Below the pieces are notes generated by a model. That model was not told the origin of the DNA and did no database searches. It was given only the letters and a program-made list of their open reading frames with translations. 64,000 nucleotides of DNA from Clostridium drakei (GTDB lineage Bacteria; Bacillota; Clostridia; Clostridiales; Clostridiaceae): positions 62,001-126,000 of the forward strand of contig NZ_JIBU02000013.1 of the NCBI RefSeq assembly GCF_000633595.2, written 5' to 3'. Positions 45,084 to 53,797 of the stretch are shown here, piece by piece. Every line of letters starts with the position of its first letter. Position 1 is the first letter of the stretch. Made by a program: the position numbers and the translations under genes.

Positions 45084-46142
45084 TTATGCTGTAATTATAT
45101 TGCTTATTCTCTCTGCTCCCTTGCCATCTATAAGCTTTGAAGCCTTTAAGCCCATATTTTTTCTTAAATCATAATTGTCACTTATATCCCCAATAGCTTT
45201 TATAAATGTATCTTCATCTAATTCATTATACCAGCCTATATTTCTTATTATCCCTTGTTTATGCATTTCACAAGCTATACCTTGTTGATTATCTGCTATT
45301 ATAATTCCAATAGTAGGAACTTTACAAGCTGCTAATTCATATAAAGTACTTCCGCAAGCTGATACTGCCATATCAACCTTTTGCATTAATGAACACATAT
45401 CCACATTATGATACAGCTTTATCCTTGCACTTTCAAATTCCTTTAGCTGTTCTATATTATTAAAAGAAGGTCCTATAACTACATGAAAATTATAATTTAA
45501 AGACTTAACCCAAGATAATAATTTTAATGTAATATTATTTGGATCCGCTCCTCCTACAGTAATCATTATATTCTTCACTGTTTCAGGCACACATTTTTCT
45601 TCAATATTTTTAAATTCTTTTCTTAACATAACATACTTACATCCGCATAGTAATTTTGAATTCTCATTGGTCTTATAATTAAACTTTTCGGCACCTATAT
45701 TTTGATTTATTAAAAAATCCACATCATAATAATATAAATTCATATCATCTATATAAGCTGTTCTAGAAAATGCATTCTTTGTTTTGCTAAAATAATATTC
45801 ATCAATATCATAACTATCAGTAATTAATAAATCTGCTTTTATGTTCATCATATCGCTAATCAAAAAATTTTCTCTTACAAAATAAACTTTAAAGCCTACT
45901 GATAAAATTTTTTCTATGCCCATTTTATATTTATCTGAAACATAATTTTTTATAAATTCATTATGATTAAAACCATAAGTTTCGTTATTTAAATTCTTAA
46001 TATCATATGTAAAATTATCTACCCTGCATATGTAAAAAACATGATTATTCTTATTTTTTAACTCTTTTGCTAAAACTAAAGTACGCATAATATGTCCCAT
46101 GCCTATTTTAGCTCCTCCATCAGCACGAATTGCTATTTCCAA
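45084..46142 (-). CDS. pseG: UDP-sugar hydrolase of nonulosonic acid synthesis (PseG/SpsG)
   Basis: A 352-residue GT-B-fold hydrolase that removes UDP from UDP-2,4-diacetamido-2,4,6-trideoxyhexose before condensation by NeuB/PseI. The N-terminal motif IRADGGAKIGMGHIMRTLVLA includes G16-H17; His17 is catalytic in Campylobacter PseG. The nucleotide-binding half has TVGGADPNNITLKLL and SACGSTLYELAACKVPTI. The start is TTG with AGGTGATT upstream. Its neighbours pseB and pseI make the pathway assignment strong; L- versus D-configured product cannot be told from sequence. Confidence 0.9.
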   Translation of the reverse strand: MEIAIRADGGAKIGMGHIMRTLVLAKELKNKNNHVFYICRVDNFTYDIKNLNNETYGFNHNEFIKNYVSDKYKMGIEKILSVGFKVYFVRENFLISDMMNIKADLLITDSYDIDEYYFSKTKNAFSRTAYIDDMNLYYYDVDFLINQNIGAEKFNYKTNENSKLLCGCKYVMLRKEFKNIEEKCVPETVKNIMITVGGADPNNITLKLLSWVKSLNYNFHVVIGPSFNNIEQLKEFESARIKLYHNVDMCSLMQKVDMAVSACGSTLYELAACKVPTIGIIIADNQQGIACEMHKQGIIRNIGWYNELDEDTFIKAIGDISDNYDLRKNMGLKASKLIDGKGAERISNIITA

Positions 46143-46175
46143 AAAATCACCTACTTAATATTTGCTCAATTATAT

Positions 46176-47192
46176 TTAAATAAGATTTTCTTCTAAAAGC
46201 ATAGTTCTTAATTGTTCTTTAGACATCACATCCATACTTGAAGAATTATAACTTCCAACTTCCGCCTTAATCTCATTAGTATAATATCTTTCCAATTCAT
46301 TAGCATAAGTTGGAGGTATTACAGAATACATGCTGCCAAGATCATAAGCAAATTCTGATTCCTCTTTAGTCATAAGTTCTTCAAATTTCCTTTCACCAGC
46401 TCTTAAGCCAATGTGTTTAATATCTATTTCTTCACGTGGTATCTTAATTTTTTTACAAGTTTCCTCCAATACAACTTCAGCTAAATCCTGCAGCTTTACT
46501 ATAGGCATTTTAAGAACAAAAGCTTCTCCACCATAAGCCTTTTCTCCTGCTGTCATAATAAGCTTTACAGCCTGGCTTAATGTCATCATAAACCTTGTCA
46601 TAGTTGAGTCCGTAACAGTTATACATCTATCTTCCTCTATCTGATTTTTAAACAGAGGAATAACCGAACCTCTTGAACCCATAACATTACCAAATCGTAC
46701 AGCCACAAATCTAGTCCTTACGTACCCTTTACTAAAATTTGCAGCTTGTACAAGTTTTTCAGCTAAAAGTTTAGTAGCTCCATAAGTATTGGTTGGATTT
46801 ATGGCTTTATCAGAACTTGTAAATACTACAGATTCTACATTATTATGCATAGCAGCCTTTATTACATTTTCCATACCTTCAATATTAGTCTTAATGGCTT
46901 CTGTAGGATTATACTCACAGGAAGGTACATGCTTCATAGCTGCCAGATTAAATACTATATCGACGTCGCACATGGCTCTTTCTAATCTTTCATAATCTCT
47001 AACATCTCCAATTAAATATCTAAATAATTCACCATGTTTAAATTGTTTTTCCATAACAAATTGTTTGTACTCATCCCTACTAAAAATTCTTATTACACTT
47101 GGGTTATCTTTTATTAACTCTTTAATAAGACCTTTCCCTATTGTTCCTGTTCCACCTATTATTAATACTTTTTTATCTGTATAGTAACCCAT
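46176..47192 (-). CDS. pseB: UDP-N-acetylglucosamine 4,6-dehydratase, inverting (PseB/FlaA1 type)
   Basis: A 338-residue SDR enzyme for the first step of the sugar pathway. It has NAD(P)-binding GGTGTIG (13-19), NLAAMKH (82-88), the catalytic SSDKA (126-130) and YGATK (137-141). The Asp-Lys pair with the later Tyr is the hallmark of inverting dehydratases (FlaA1/PseB), which points to pseudaminic-type stereochemistry. The ATG has GGAGTG upstream. A hairpin separates it from the upstream pseI, so it may be expressed at a different level. Confidence 0.92.
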   Translation of the reverse strand: MGYYTDKKVLIIGGTGTIGKGLIKELIKDNPSVIRIFSRDEYKQFVMEKQFKHGELFRYLIGDVRDYERLERAMCDVDIVFNLAAMKHVPSCEYNPTEAIKTNIEGMENVIKAAMHNNVESVVFTSSDKAINPTNTYGATKLLAEKLVQAANFSKGYVRTRFVAVRFGNVMGSRGSVIPLFKNQIEEDRCITVTDSTMTRFMMTLSQAVKLIMTAGEKAYGGEAFVLKMPIVKLQDLAEVVLEETCKKIKIPREEIDIKHIGLRAGERKFEELMTKEESEFAYDLGSMYSVIPPTYANELERYYTNEIKAEVGSYNSSSMDVMSKEQLRTMLLEENLI

Positions 47193-47261
47193 TTTTTTAC
47201 ACTCCTAAATGCAAATTATTTCATTATAATTCTATATTCGTTAATTTTTATTAAAAATTAA

Positions 47262-47284
47262 GAACTAGTACACCATACTAGTTC
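47262..47284 (-). terminator. Possible attenuator between pseI and pseB
   Basis: An 8-bp stem GAACTAGT/ACTAGTTC (47262-47269 and 47277-47284) is followed on the minus strand by TTAATTTTTAAT. The T tract is imperfect, so it may reduce rather than stop transcription inside the glycan operon. Confidence 0.45.
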
Positions 47285-47314
47285 ATTATAACATTAAACT
47301 TGCTATTCCTTTAT

Positions 47315-48370
47315 TCAAAACTTTACCATACTCCATTGTAATGGAACCCCTTTTTCAATATCATAATTAGCTTTTTTTCCAATTACTTCTTTATAATATC
47401 TTGGATGAAGTCCAAATCCTGGTCTTATGGAACGAATATTTTCTTCTGTAAAAATTTCTCCTGTTTTGATATCTTTAACTACAAATAAGGAACGTGAAAA
47501 TTCTCTGCTCTTTTCCATTTTATCTGTTAACCTATAAGAAACTTCTCCTAAAGCTTTCTCAGTTTCTCTTATAGATTTAACCATAGTTTTTAATTCCTCT
47601 GGCTCTAGCGAAAAAGCTGCATCAGGACCTCCATAAGACCTGCTTAAGGTGAAATGTTTTTCTACTATTTTAGCCCCAAGTGCAACAGCTGCTATAGGTA
47701 CAGAAATGCCTAATGTATGATCAGATAATCCTGAAATCACATTAAAAGTTTGCGCTAAATTAGGAATAGTTTTCAAGTTTATATCTTCATATGGTGCTGG
47801 ATATGCACTTGTACATTTTAAAATGGCTATTTGATTATTGCCAACTTTTCTACAAGCATTAACGGCTTCTTCTATATCGCTTAAAGTAGCAATTCCTGTA
47901 GCTAAAATAACTGGCTTTCCTTTTGATGCTATGTATTCTATAAGTGGTATATCGGTTATTTCAAATGAAGCTATCTTATATGCAGGCACATCCATATTAT
48001 CTAAAAAATCCACAGCTGTTTTATCAAAAGGTGATGAAAAACATATAAGTCCTTCTTCTTCTGCAATTTTTTTTAATTTAGGCTGCCATTCCCAGGGAGT
48101 GTATGCTTCTTTATATAAGTCGTAAAATGTTCTTTCATCCCATAATGTACCTTGATTAATTTTAAAATATTTATTATCACAATTTATAGTCATAGTATCT
48201 GCAGTATATGTTTGTAATTTTACTGCATCTACACCAACTTCTTTTGCCTTTTTTATAAGTTTTATTGCATTATTAAAATTATGTAAGTGATTTGCGGAAA
48301 TTTCTGCTACTATGAAAACTGAATCATTATTACTTATAGTTCTATTACCTATTTTTAGTTTCTTCTTCAT
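47315..48370 (-). CDS. pseI: Nonulosonic acid synthase, NeuB family (pseudaminic acid synthase PseI)
   Basis: A 351-residue synthase that condenses a 2,4-diacetamido-hexose with phosphoenolpyruvate to a nine-carbon acid. The TIM barrel (about 15-280) has VAEISANHLHN (metal/substrate loop), DAVKLQTYTADTMT, and the SRSYGGPDAAFSLEPEE segment typical of PseI-type members. A C-terminal SAF (antifreeze-like) domain follows (about 293-351, IRSIRPGFGLHPRYY). Flanking pseG and pseB support the same pathway; legionaminic acid synthase is the alternative. The ATG has AAAGGTGAT upstream. Confidence 0.92.
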   Translation of the reverse strand: MKKKLKIGNRTISNNDSVFIVAEISANHLHNFNNAIKLIKKAKEVGVDAVKLQTYTADTMTINCDNKYFKINQGTLWDERTFYDLYKEAYTPWEWQPKLKKIAEEEGLICFSSPFDKTAVDFLDNMDVPAYKIASFEITDIPLIEYIASKGKPVILATGIATLSDIEEAVNACRKVGNNQIAILKCTSAYPAPYEDINLKTIPNLAQTFNVISGLSDHTLGISVPIAAVALGAKIVEKHFTLSRSYGGPDAAFSLEPEELKTMVKSIRETEKALGEVSYRLTDKMEKSREFSRSLFVVKDIKTGEIFTEENIRSIRPGFGLHPRYYKEVIGKKANYDIEKGVPLQWSMVKF

Positions 48371-48402
48371 AATTTTATCACCTTTCCTTGTACAACTTCC
48401 TT

Positions 48403-49086
48403 TTATTTTATAATTCTAACAACTTCAAAAGCTTCTGCATATTTTGTTCCAATTACACTCCCCCACTTTTTAGCTGTAACTTCTAAATTTTCTATAGACC
48501 TTGGATGTGGAAAATTTCTCATTTCACTTTTATAAAAACTTACAGAATTAAGTTTTTTATCTAAAGTAAATGTTACATCTACAAAATAATTAGGTTTAAA
48601 ACTATTAATATATTCAAAGTTCCACTCACTAGAGGACACAGTTTCAAAAGAATAAATTTCTTTAACACAATAACTTTCAATAGGTCTTGAAGCTGTTAAA
48701 ACAGCTTCATAGGTTTTTCTATGATCCACATTTAAATCTCCACTATGATGGGTATATATAATATCAGGTTTAACCTCTTCTATATATTTTTCTACTATTT
48801 TTACAACATCTAATAAATCTATTGAATCAAATCTGTTATCTGGAAAATTCTCAAAATAAACTTTTTCATATCCTATAACTTTAGCCGCTTTCAAAGTATC
48901 TTTATGAAGATCTTCTATATTTGAAACATCTGCTAAATCTCTCTTACCATATCTTGAAGTTATTCCTTCACCTAAAATCAAAGCAAAACATTTATCATTA
49001 CTTTTAATATGATGAACTATTGTAGCTCCTACTCCTAACAATTCATCATCTGGATGTGCTGCAACAACTAAAATTTTTTTATTCAT
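48403..49086 (-). CDS. PIG-L family N-acetylsugar deacetylase
   Basis: A 227-residue Zn-dependent deacetylase of the LmbE/PIG-L family. The metal motif AAHPDDE has H11, D13 and D14. The second metal ligand region is THHSGDLNVDHRKTYEAV (about 108-125). It would remove an acetyl group from an N-acetylated sugar or sugar acid. The ATG at 49086 begins the conserved KKILVVAAHPDDE strand. It overlaps the formyltransferase gene by 8 bp, so the two are translated together, which suggests deacetylation followed by re-acylation. The substrate is not determinable here. Confidence 0.88.
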   Translation of the reverse strand: MNKKILVVAAHPDDELLGVGATIVHHIKSNDKCFALILGEGITSRYGKRDLADVSNIEDLHKDTLKAAKVIGYEKVYFENFPDNRFDSIDLLDVVKIVEKYIEEVKPDIIYTHHSGDLNVDHRKTYEAVLTASRPIESYCVKEIYSFETVSSSEWNFEYINSFKPNYFVDVTFTLDKKLNSVSFYKSEMRNFPHPRSIENLEVTAKKWGSVIGTKYAEAFEVVRIIK

Positions 49087-49774
49087 CCTTATCACCTTCA
49101 TCTATTATTTCAACATCAGCAATTATTTTTCCGCTTTTTAAACTAGCTCTAGAAAATTCTAATTTATATTTACCAAATTTTAAAAAAGCCCTTGGATAAT
49201 CTTCTCCATCAAGCATACGAACATAATCATAGATTTTATCCAAAGAAAATTCTTCTTTTAATTGACTTTGTTCAGGCCTTCTTCTATTAAATTCTATAAC
49301 TTCTCCTACTTGTTCTTTTGGAATAATAGCATTTTCAATAATATAAGGTATCATTTTATTAAATATAATATCTGAAGCCTTTATAAAAATTTCATCTGCA
49401 GTCCCATTTAAATTTAAATCTTCCTTTAAATATATTAGTCCTGTATCAATTCCAGCCTCAACTTTAATTGCAGAAATTTTTGTATTTTTAATTCCACAAG
49501 CTATAAGATTTTGAAGAGGGCTTCCCCCTCTTCCAAAAGGCAAATCTGTCATATGAAATACAATACAATTAAAATTTATATATATTTCTTTTTTAATTAT
49601 CCATGACCAATGAGGAAAAAAAATATATTTTGGATTTATATTTTTAACTTTTTCATAAGTAAACTCTTCTTTTTCTTTTATTATAAAAACATTATATTTA
49701 TTTAAGTATTTATTTTTAAATTTTCTTGCATTTTTTACATTCCATGTTTTTGTAGTAGATATAATTATATTCAC
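49079..49774 (-). CDS. Formyltransferase-fold enzyme for sugar N-formylation
   Basis: A 231-residue protein of the methionyl-tRNA formyltransferase fold, acting with N10-formyl-tetrahydrofolate. The core FHMTDLPFGRGGSPLQNLI matches the HxSLLPxxRGxxP region, with catalytic H74 and D110 (GIDTG) exactly 36 residues apart as in FMT. The usual Asn two residues before His is Val72, an oddity. The C-terminal part (KYKLEFSRASLKSG) could be a small substrate domain. Formylated nonulosonic acids such as 5-acetamido-7-formamido-pseudaminic acid are known, which fits the cluster. The start is GTG with AGGTGATT upstream. Confidence 0.82.
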   Translation of the reverse strand: MNIIISTTKTWNVKNARKFKNKYLNKYNVFIIKEKEEFTYEKVKNINPKYIFFPHWSWIIKKEIYINFNCIVFHMTDLPFGRGGSPLQNLIACGIKNTKISAIKVEAGIDTGLIYLKEDLNLNGTADEIFIKASDIIFNKMIPYIIENAIIPKEQVGEVIEFNRRRPEQSQLKEEFSLDKIYDYVRMLDGEDYPRAFLKFGKYKLEFSRASLKSGKIIADVEIIDEGDKDE

Positions 49775-49783
49775 ATAATCACC

Positions 49784-50233
49784 TTATATTTCCTTTAAAT
49801 ATATAAAACATTCTTTTTCTAATATCTTCTTATAATTATTTTTTTCAAAAGCTTTCTGAGACTTAATATTGCTATTTTTAACATTGCCTACCAATCTATT
49901 AACATTAATACAATCACTTATAATATATTTTTCTAGCATATATAAAATTTTATATCCATATCCTCTTCCTCTATACCTTTTATCTATACTATAATCTATA
50001 ATTCCACAATTATTTTCAATGTTAATTCTTACTTGTCCTACATCAATGTCATCATAACATAATATGAAAATAATGCAATTGTTTAATTTTATCATACTAT
50101 TAAACCAATCAATATGATTTTCATATAATATTTTATTTTTATTAAAAGAATTTTTTCTAACTTCTTCATCATTTGCCCAATCAAATAATAAACCACAATC
50201 GTTTAAATTTACTTTTCTTAAAAATAATCCCAT
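49784..50233 (-). CDS. GNAT N-acetyltransferase, PseH-like
   Basis: A 149-residue GNAT enzyme. The acetyl-CoA pyrophosphate loop RGRGYG is at 88-93, after the DYSIDKRY strand. The C-terminal NVKNSNIKSQKAFEKNNYKK is typical of RimJ/PseH-like members. In the pseudaminic pathway PseH acetylates the C4 amino group of UDP-4-amino-4,6-dideoxy-AltNAc. The ATG at 50233 is chosen because GGTGAT lies just upstream; the ATG four codons earlier has no site. Substrate assignment rests on cluster context. Confidence 0.82.
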   Translation of the reverse strand: MGLFLRKVNLNDCGLLFDWANDEEVRKNSFNKNKILYENHIDWFNSMIKLNNCIIFILCYDDIDVGQVRINIENNCGIIDYSIDKRYRGRGYGYKILYMLEKYIISDCINVNRLVGNVKNSNIKSQKAFEKNNYKKILEKECFIYLKEI

Positions 50234-50260
50234 TTTAATCACCATCTATATTTAAAATCT

Positions 50261-50995
50261 TTAAATTTCTTTCTGCACAATATTTTTATTGATTTCTGCT
50301 AATTGCGGATAATTTTCATATAAATTTAATATATCCTTCATATTAAAGTCATTGCCTTTTTCTAAATATAAATGTTCATATATCGTCTTGATCAATTCAA
50401 AATCATCTTTTGTATCTAATGTCCATCTTAAATCAGAATAGTCAATATCATTTACAAAATAGCCCAACTTAAAAGTATTAGTATCTTCCCATATATATGG
50501 AGTTACATGCTCTTTATCTTTATCTAAAACTGTCTCACAAAAAGCTTTTTCTAAAGCAGTAAAGCTAAACACTTCTGTATCTAATCCTCTTGGATAAGTT
50601 CTTGCAACAGTATTACTTACATAATCATATTTATAATTATTATCTATATAATATTGTATAATTTCTTCTGTAATTTCACTATCTATAAGAGGACAATCGC
50701 TTGTAACTCTAACTATTACTTCTGCATTATTTTCTTTTGCAGCGTAATAATATCTTGAAAGTACATTTTTCTCAGAACCTCTAAAATATTTTACACCTAA
50801 TCGCTCTGATTCTTTAACAATAATATCATCTTGTTGTAAATTTGTAGTTGCTATTACTATCTCATCTATATTTTTAACTCTTTTTAATCTATCAATATCA
50901 TGTTCCAATACTGTTTTACCACATACTTTTTTTAAAACTTTCCCTGGTAACCTAGTAGAACCAATTCTAGCTTGTACTATGCAAACTACATTCAT
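50261..50995 (-). CDS. Cytidylyltransferase, SpsF/PseF-like (CMP-nonulosonic acid synthetase)
   Basis: A 244-residue nucleotidyltransferase of the SpsF/NeuA superfamily. The nucleotide-binding start VCIVQARIGSTRLPGKVL (4-21) carries the family R and K residues. VRVTSDCPLIDSE (about 95-107) supplies the metal-binding Asp. It activates the nonulosonic acid as CMP-sugar for transfer to flagellin. SpsF-type enzymes differ from classical NeuA but occur in Bacillus and Clostridium nonulosonic clusters. The ATG has AAAGGTGAT upstream. Confidence 0.85.
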   Translation of the reverse strand: MNVVCIVQARIGSTRLPGKVLKKVCGKTVLEHDIDRLKRVKNIDEIVIATTNLQQDDIIVKESERLGVKYFRGSEKNVLSRYYYAAKENNAEVIVRVTSDCPLIDSEITEEIIQYYIDNNYKYDYVSNTVARTYPRGLDTEVFSFTALEKAFCETVLDKDKEHVTPYIWEDTNTFKLGYFVNDIDYSDLRWTLDTKDDFELIKTIYEHLYLEKGNDFNMKDILNLYENYPQLAEINKNIVQKEI

Positions 50996-51007
50996 TAAGT
51001 ATCACCT

Positions 51008-51763
51008 TTACTTTCTAACGGGTATACCCTTACTTGCCAAAAACATCTTTGCCGCTCTAGGAGTTTTTTCGGTAAAATGAAATATACTTGCAGCTGCAAC
51101 AGCTGAAGCTTTTCCGTCCTTAATAGCTTTAAACATATCTTCATAGTTTCCAGCTCCACCAGAGGCTATAACTGGTATTTTTACATTTTTTGTGATTTCA
51201 TTAATTAAATCTATATCATAACCTTCCATAGTTCCATCTTTTTCTATGGAAGTAATTATTATTTCTCCTGCTCCATTCTTTTCAATTTCTTTTGCCCATC
51301 TTGAAACTTCAATCCCAGTACACTTAGTACCGGAATGAGAATAACAATAATATCTTCCATTTTCTTTTTTAGCATCTATACTAACTACTATACACTGACT
51401 TCCAAACATTTTTGCTCCTTCTCTAATTAAATTAATGTTATTGAAAGCCTCTGTATTTATAGAAACTTTATCTGCTCCTGATCTTAAAAGTTTCTTTATA
51501 TTTTCTATAGACTTTATTCCACCACCAACAGTAAATGGTATAAAACATTCCTGTGAAAATTCTTTTACAGATTCATAATCAGGTTCTCTTTTCTCATTTG
51601 TTGAACTTATATCTAATAATATAAGTTCATCTACTCCTCTCATATTATAAACTTTAATGGCAGGTAAAACTGTATCTATCCTTCTCCAACTATTAAATCC
51701 TATTCCTTTAACGAGTCCAACATCTTTCCATAAAAGTGTGGGTATAATTCTAACTTTTAACAT
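51008..51763 (-). CDS. HisF-like subunit of sugar amidation (WbuZ type)
   Basis: A 251-residue (beta-alpha)8 barrel related to imidazole glycerol phosphate synthase HisF. At the place of the first catalytic Asp of true HisF (IACLDV) it has RIIPTLLWKDVGLV, so that Asp is absent, while the second region VVSIDAKKENG keeps its Asp. This pattern and the cluster fit WbuZ-type proteins that channel ammonia to a sugar amidotransferase rather than make histidine. It is adjacent to the HisH-like glutaminase and the amidotransferase in coupled order. The ATG has GGAGAATAAC upstream. Confidence 0.88.
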   Translation of the reverse strand: MLKVRIIPTLLWKDVGLVKGIGFNSWRRIDTVLPAIKVYNMRGVDELILLDISSTNEKREPDYESVKEFSQECFIPFTVGGGIKSIENIKKLLRSGADKVSINTEAFNNINLIREGAKMFGSQCIVVSIDAKKENGRYYCYSHSGTKCTGIEVSRWAKEIEKNGAGEIIITSIEKDGTMEGYDIDLINEITKNVKIPVIASGGAGNYEDMFKAIKDGKASAVAAASIFHFTEKTPRAAKMFLASKGIPVRK

Positions 51764-51783
51764 AAGTTATTCTCCTATTATTA

Positions 51784-52401
51784 CTATATACTTAAAAAGT
51801 TTCTTATAATCCTAAATCCTGATTTTTGGCTTTTTTCTGGGTGAAACTGAACACCATATACATTATTTTGGGAAATTGCTGACACAAACCCTCCACAATA
51901 TGGAGTTTTAGATATTATACTTTGTTCATATTTAGGTATAAAATGATAACTATGAACAAAATAAAAATCTGTTTTTTCATCTATCCCTAAAAATAAATCA
52001 CTATTATTAATCATATATATTTCATTCCAACCTACATGCGGTATTCTTTCATTTTCATTCTTACTGACAAGTTTTTTTACTTCTCCATCTATTAAACCTA
52101 ATCCCTCTATTTCTTTTCCTTCATATCCTTTACTAGCTAACAACTGCATACCTAAACAAATTCCTAAAATCGGAATTTTATCTTGTATTGCTATTTTTTT
52201 TATTACTTTAGTCCAACCTTTGCTATTAAGATTATTCATACCATCATAAAAAGCACCTACTCCTGGAATAACTATCCTATCAGCACTAAACAATTCTTCT
52301 GGTTCGCTGCATATACGCACTTCATCAGCCTCACATTCTTCAAAAGCTCTTTTAACTGACATTAAATTTCCCATGCCATAATCAATTATATATACTTTCA
52401 T
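51784..52401 (-). CDS. HisH-like glutamine amidotransferase (WbuY type)
   Basis: A 205-residue class I glutaminase. The catalytic triad is visible: Cys82 in GICLGMQLL, His187 and Glu189 in VQFHPEK. It starts MKVYIIDYGMGNLMSVKRA, like HisH. It releases ammonia from glutamine and passes it through the HisF-like partner to the sugar amidotransferase. The ATG at 52401 is preferred (AAGGTG, 6 nt); a TTG nine bases upstream is also in frame. There are no other histidine genes nearby, supporting a glycan role. Confidence 0.88.
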   Translation of the reverse strand: MKVYIIDYGMGNLMSVKRAFEECEADEVRICSEPEELFSADRIVIPGVGAFYDGMNNLNSKGWTKVIKKIAIQDKIPILGICLGMQLLASKGYEGKEIEGLGLIDGEVKKLVSKNENERIPHVGWNEIYMINNSDLFLGIDEKTDFYFVHSYHFIPKYEQSIISKTPYCGGFVSAISQNNVYGVQFHPEKSQKSGFRIIRNFLSI

Positions 52402-52425
52402 GTTCAACACCTTTTTAATATAAGA

Positions 52426-53577
52426 TTATTCATTATCATAATTAATTTTAGTTAAATTTCCATTTTTATCTTTTATCAACTTACCGTTTTTATCAATTAA
52501 AAATAATTTTTTATTTGTAAATTTATCACATATTTTCACAAACTCATCTACAGTAATATCCAAAGGCTTTAGTATGTCCTCTAAAGGTTTGCCCAAATAA
52601 GTCCATGGAAACTTTCCATCATGTTTTTTTACCATTTTCAAAGCATCTTCCCTTGTAAGTCTACCTCTTCTTATATGTAAGGATGCTATATCAGTAGCTC
52701 GGCAAAATCCAAACTTTAAAAATTTAAAATAATCATGTATTCCTGTTTGATAATTATCCAAATTTTCATAATCAACAATTGAACCTTCTACCGTAGTATT
52801 ATATGTTGTAAATCCATTATTTTCAGCTATTAAGGCATTAGTATATCCATCCCAAGGAATATAATATCCTAAAAACAACCCTGTAACGCCTACTCTTTTA
52901 AGTTCTTCATTTGTGGGATACATATAAGGTATTAAATGTTTTTTTTCTATTCCATCTAATTCTATTAAATCTGTAACTCTCATTCCTAAAAGGCCACCAA
53001 ACTCTTCAAGCCATCTTCTATCTAATATATTGTTTTCACTTGCTGCTGCTGGACCACCATACTCATTTTGTGAATTTTCTCCCCATATTATAAGAGGAAC
53101 ATTAAATTGAACAGCTGCCCTAACAGGTATAGTAAAAATACTGACATGTTCTGGCCATGATATATCTCCAACCTGTTTTAAACCTATTTTATTTAACTTT
53201 GCACGTACAATTCTATTATTGGTAAATTCAATATAATCAACACCTAATCTTTTTATATTTTCTATATTTTTTCTACCTATATCTGATAAGTCACAGGTAG
53301 TTGCAGTTACACATAAAGGATTCATTCCAAACTCAATCATTTTTATTACTTGATAAGTGCTATCTTTTCCTCCACTTACAGGAATTATACAATCCCAATT
53401 TGCTCCATCCTTTGATTTATATTTGTCTAATACTGTTATTAACTCTTTCTTTCTTTCATTCCAATCTACTTCTACGCGTTCCTCATAATTTCTGCAAGCA
53501 TTACATATACCTTCTTCATCTATATATAAGTGCGGTTTTGTTTCTGGGAATAAACATTTTCTGCAATATTTAATCAT
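52426..53577 (-). CDS. pseA: N-acetyl sugar amidotransferase (PseA/WbuX/LegA type)
   Basis: A 383-residue ATP-pyrophosphatase amidotransferase. It has an N-terminal zinc ribbon (C5, C8, C25, C28) and the PP-loop SGGKDST (68-74). It converts an N-acetyl group on a nonulosonic acid or its precursor to an acetamidino group using ammonia from the HisH/HisF-like pair; PseA does this for pseudaminic acid in Campylobacter flagella. The three genes run in direct order with 15-25 bp spacing. The ATG has GGAGGGC upstream. Which sugar nitrogen is modified is unknown. Confidence 0.88.
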   Translation of the reverse strand: MIKYCRKCLFPETKPHLYIDEEGICNACRNYEERVEVDWNERKKELITVLDKYKSKDGANWDCIIPVSGGKDSTYQVIKMIEFGMNPLCVTATTCDLSDIGRKNIENIKRLGVDYIEFTNNRIVRAKLNKIGLKQVGDISWPEHVSIFTIPVRAAVQFNVPLIIWGENSQNEYGGPAAASENNILDRRWLEEFGGLLGMRVTDLIELDGIEKKHLIPYMYPTNEELKRVGVTGLFLGYYIPWDGYTNALIAENNGFTTYNTTVEGSIVDYENLDNYQTGIHDYFKFLKFGFCRATDIASLHIRRGRLTREDALKMVKKHDGKFPWTYLGKPLEDILKPLDITVDEFVKICDKFTNKKLFLIDKNGKLIKDKNGNLTKINYDNE

Positions 53578-53797
53578 TGTCGGCCCTCCATTTATTTTTT
53601 TATATTAATTTTCTTTTATTTCATTCTTAAAATTATCCTGTAAATAATATGGTATTGTGTTCTTATTAAGATCTTTATTTTTCATAGATTACGTTGTTGA
53701 AATACAAATCTTTGTTTTTGAAAATCCGTCAAATCATTTCTCATTTACTTAGTTATTTTTAAAAATTATTAAATAAAATTTCAGTTAAATTTTAGAA

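Noticed and set aside
51008-52401. Histidine biosynthesis genes hisF and hisH
   Set aside because: The HisF-like protein lacks the first catalytic Asp, no other his genes are near, and the sugar amidotransferase is adjacent; a glycan role fits better.
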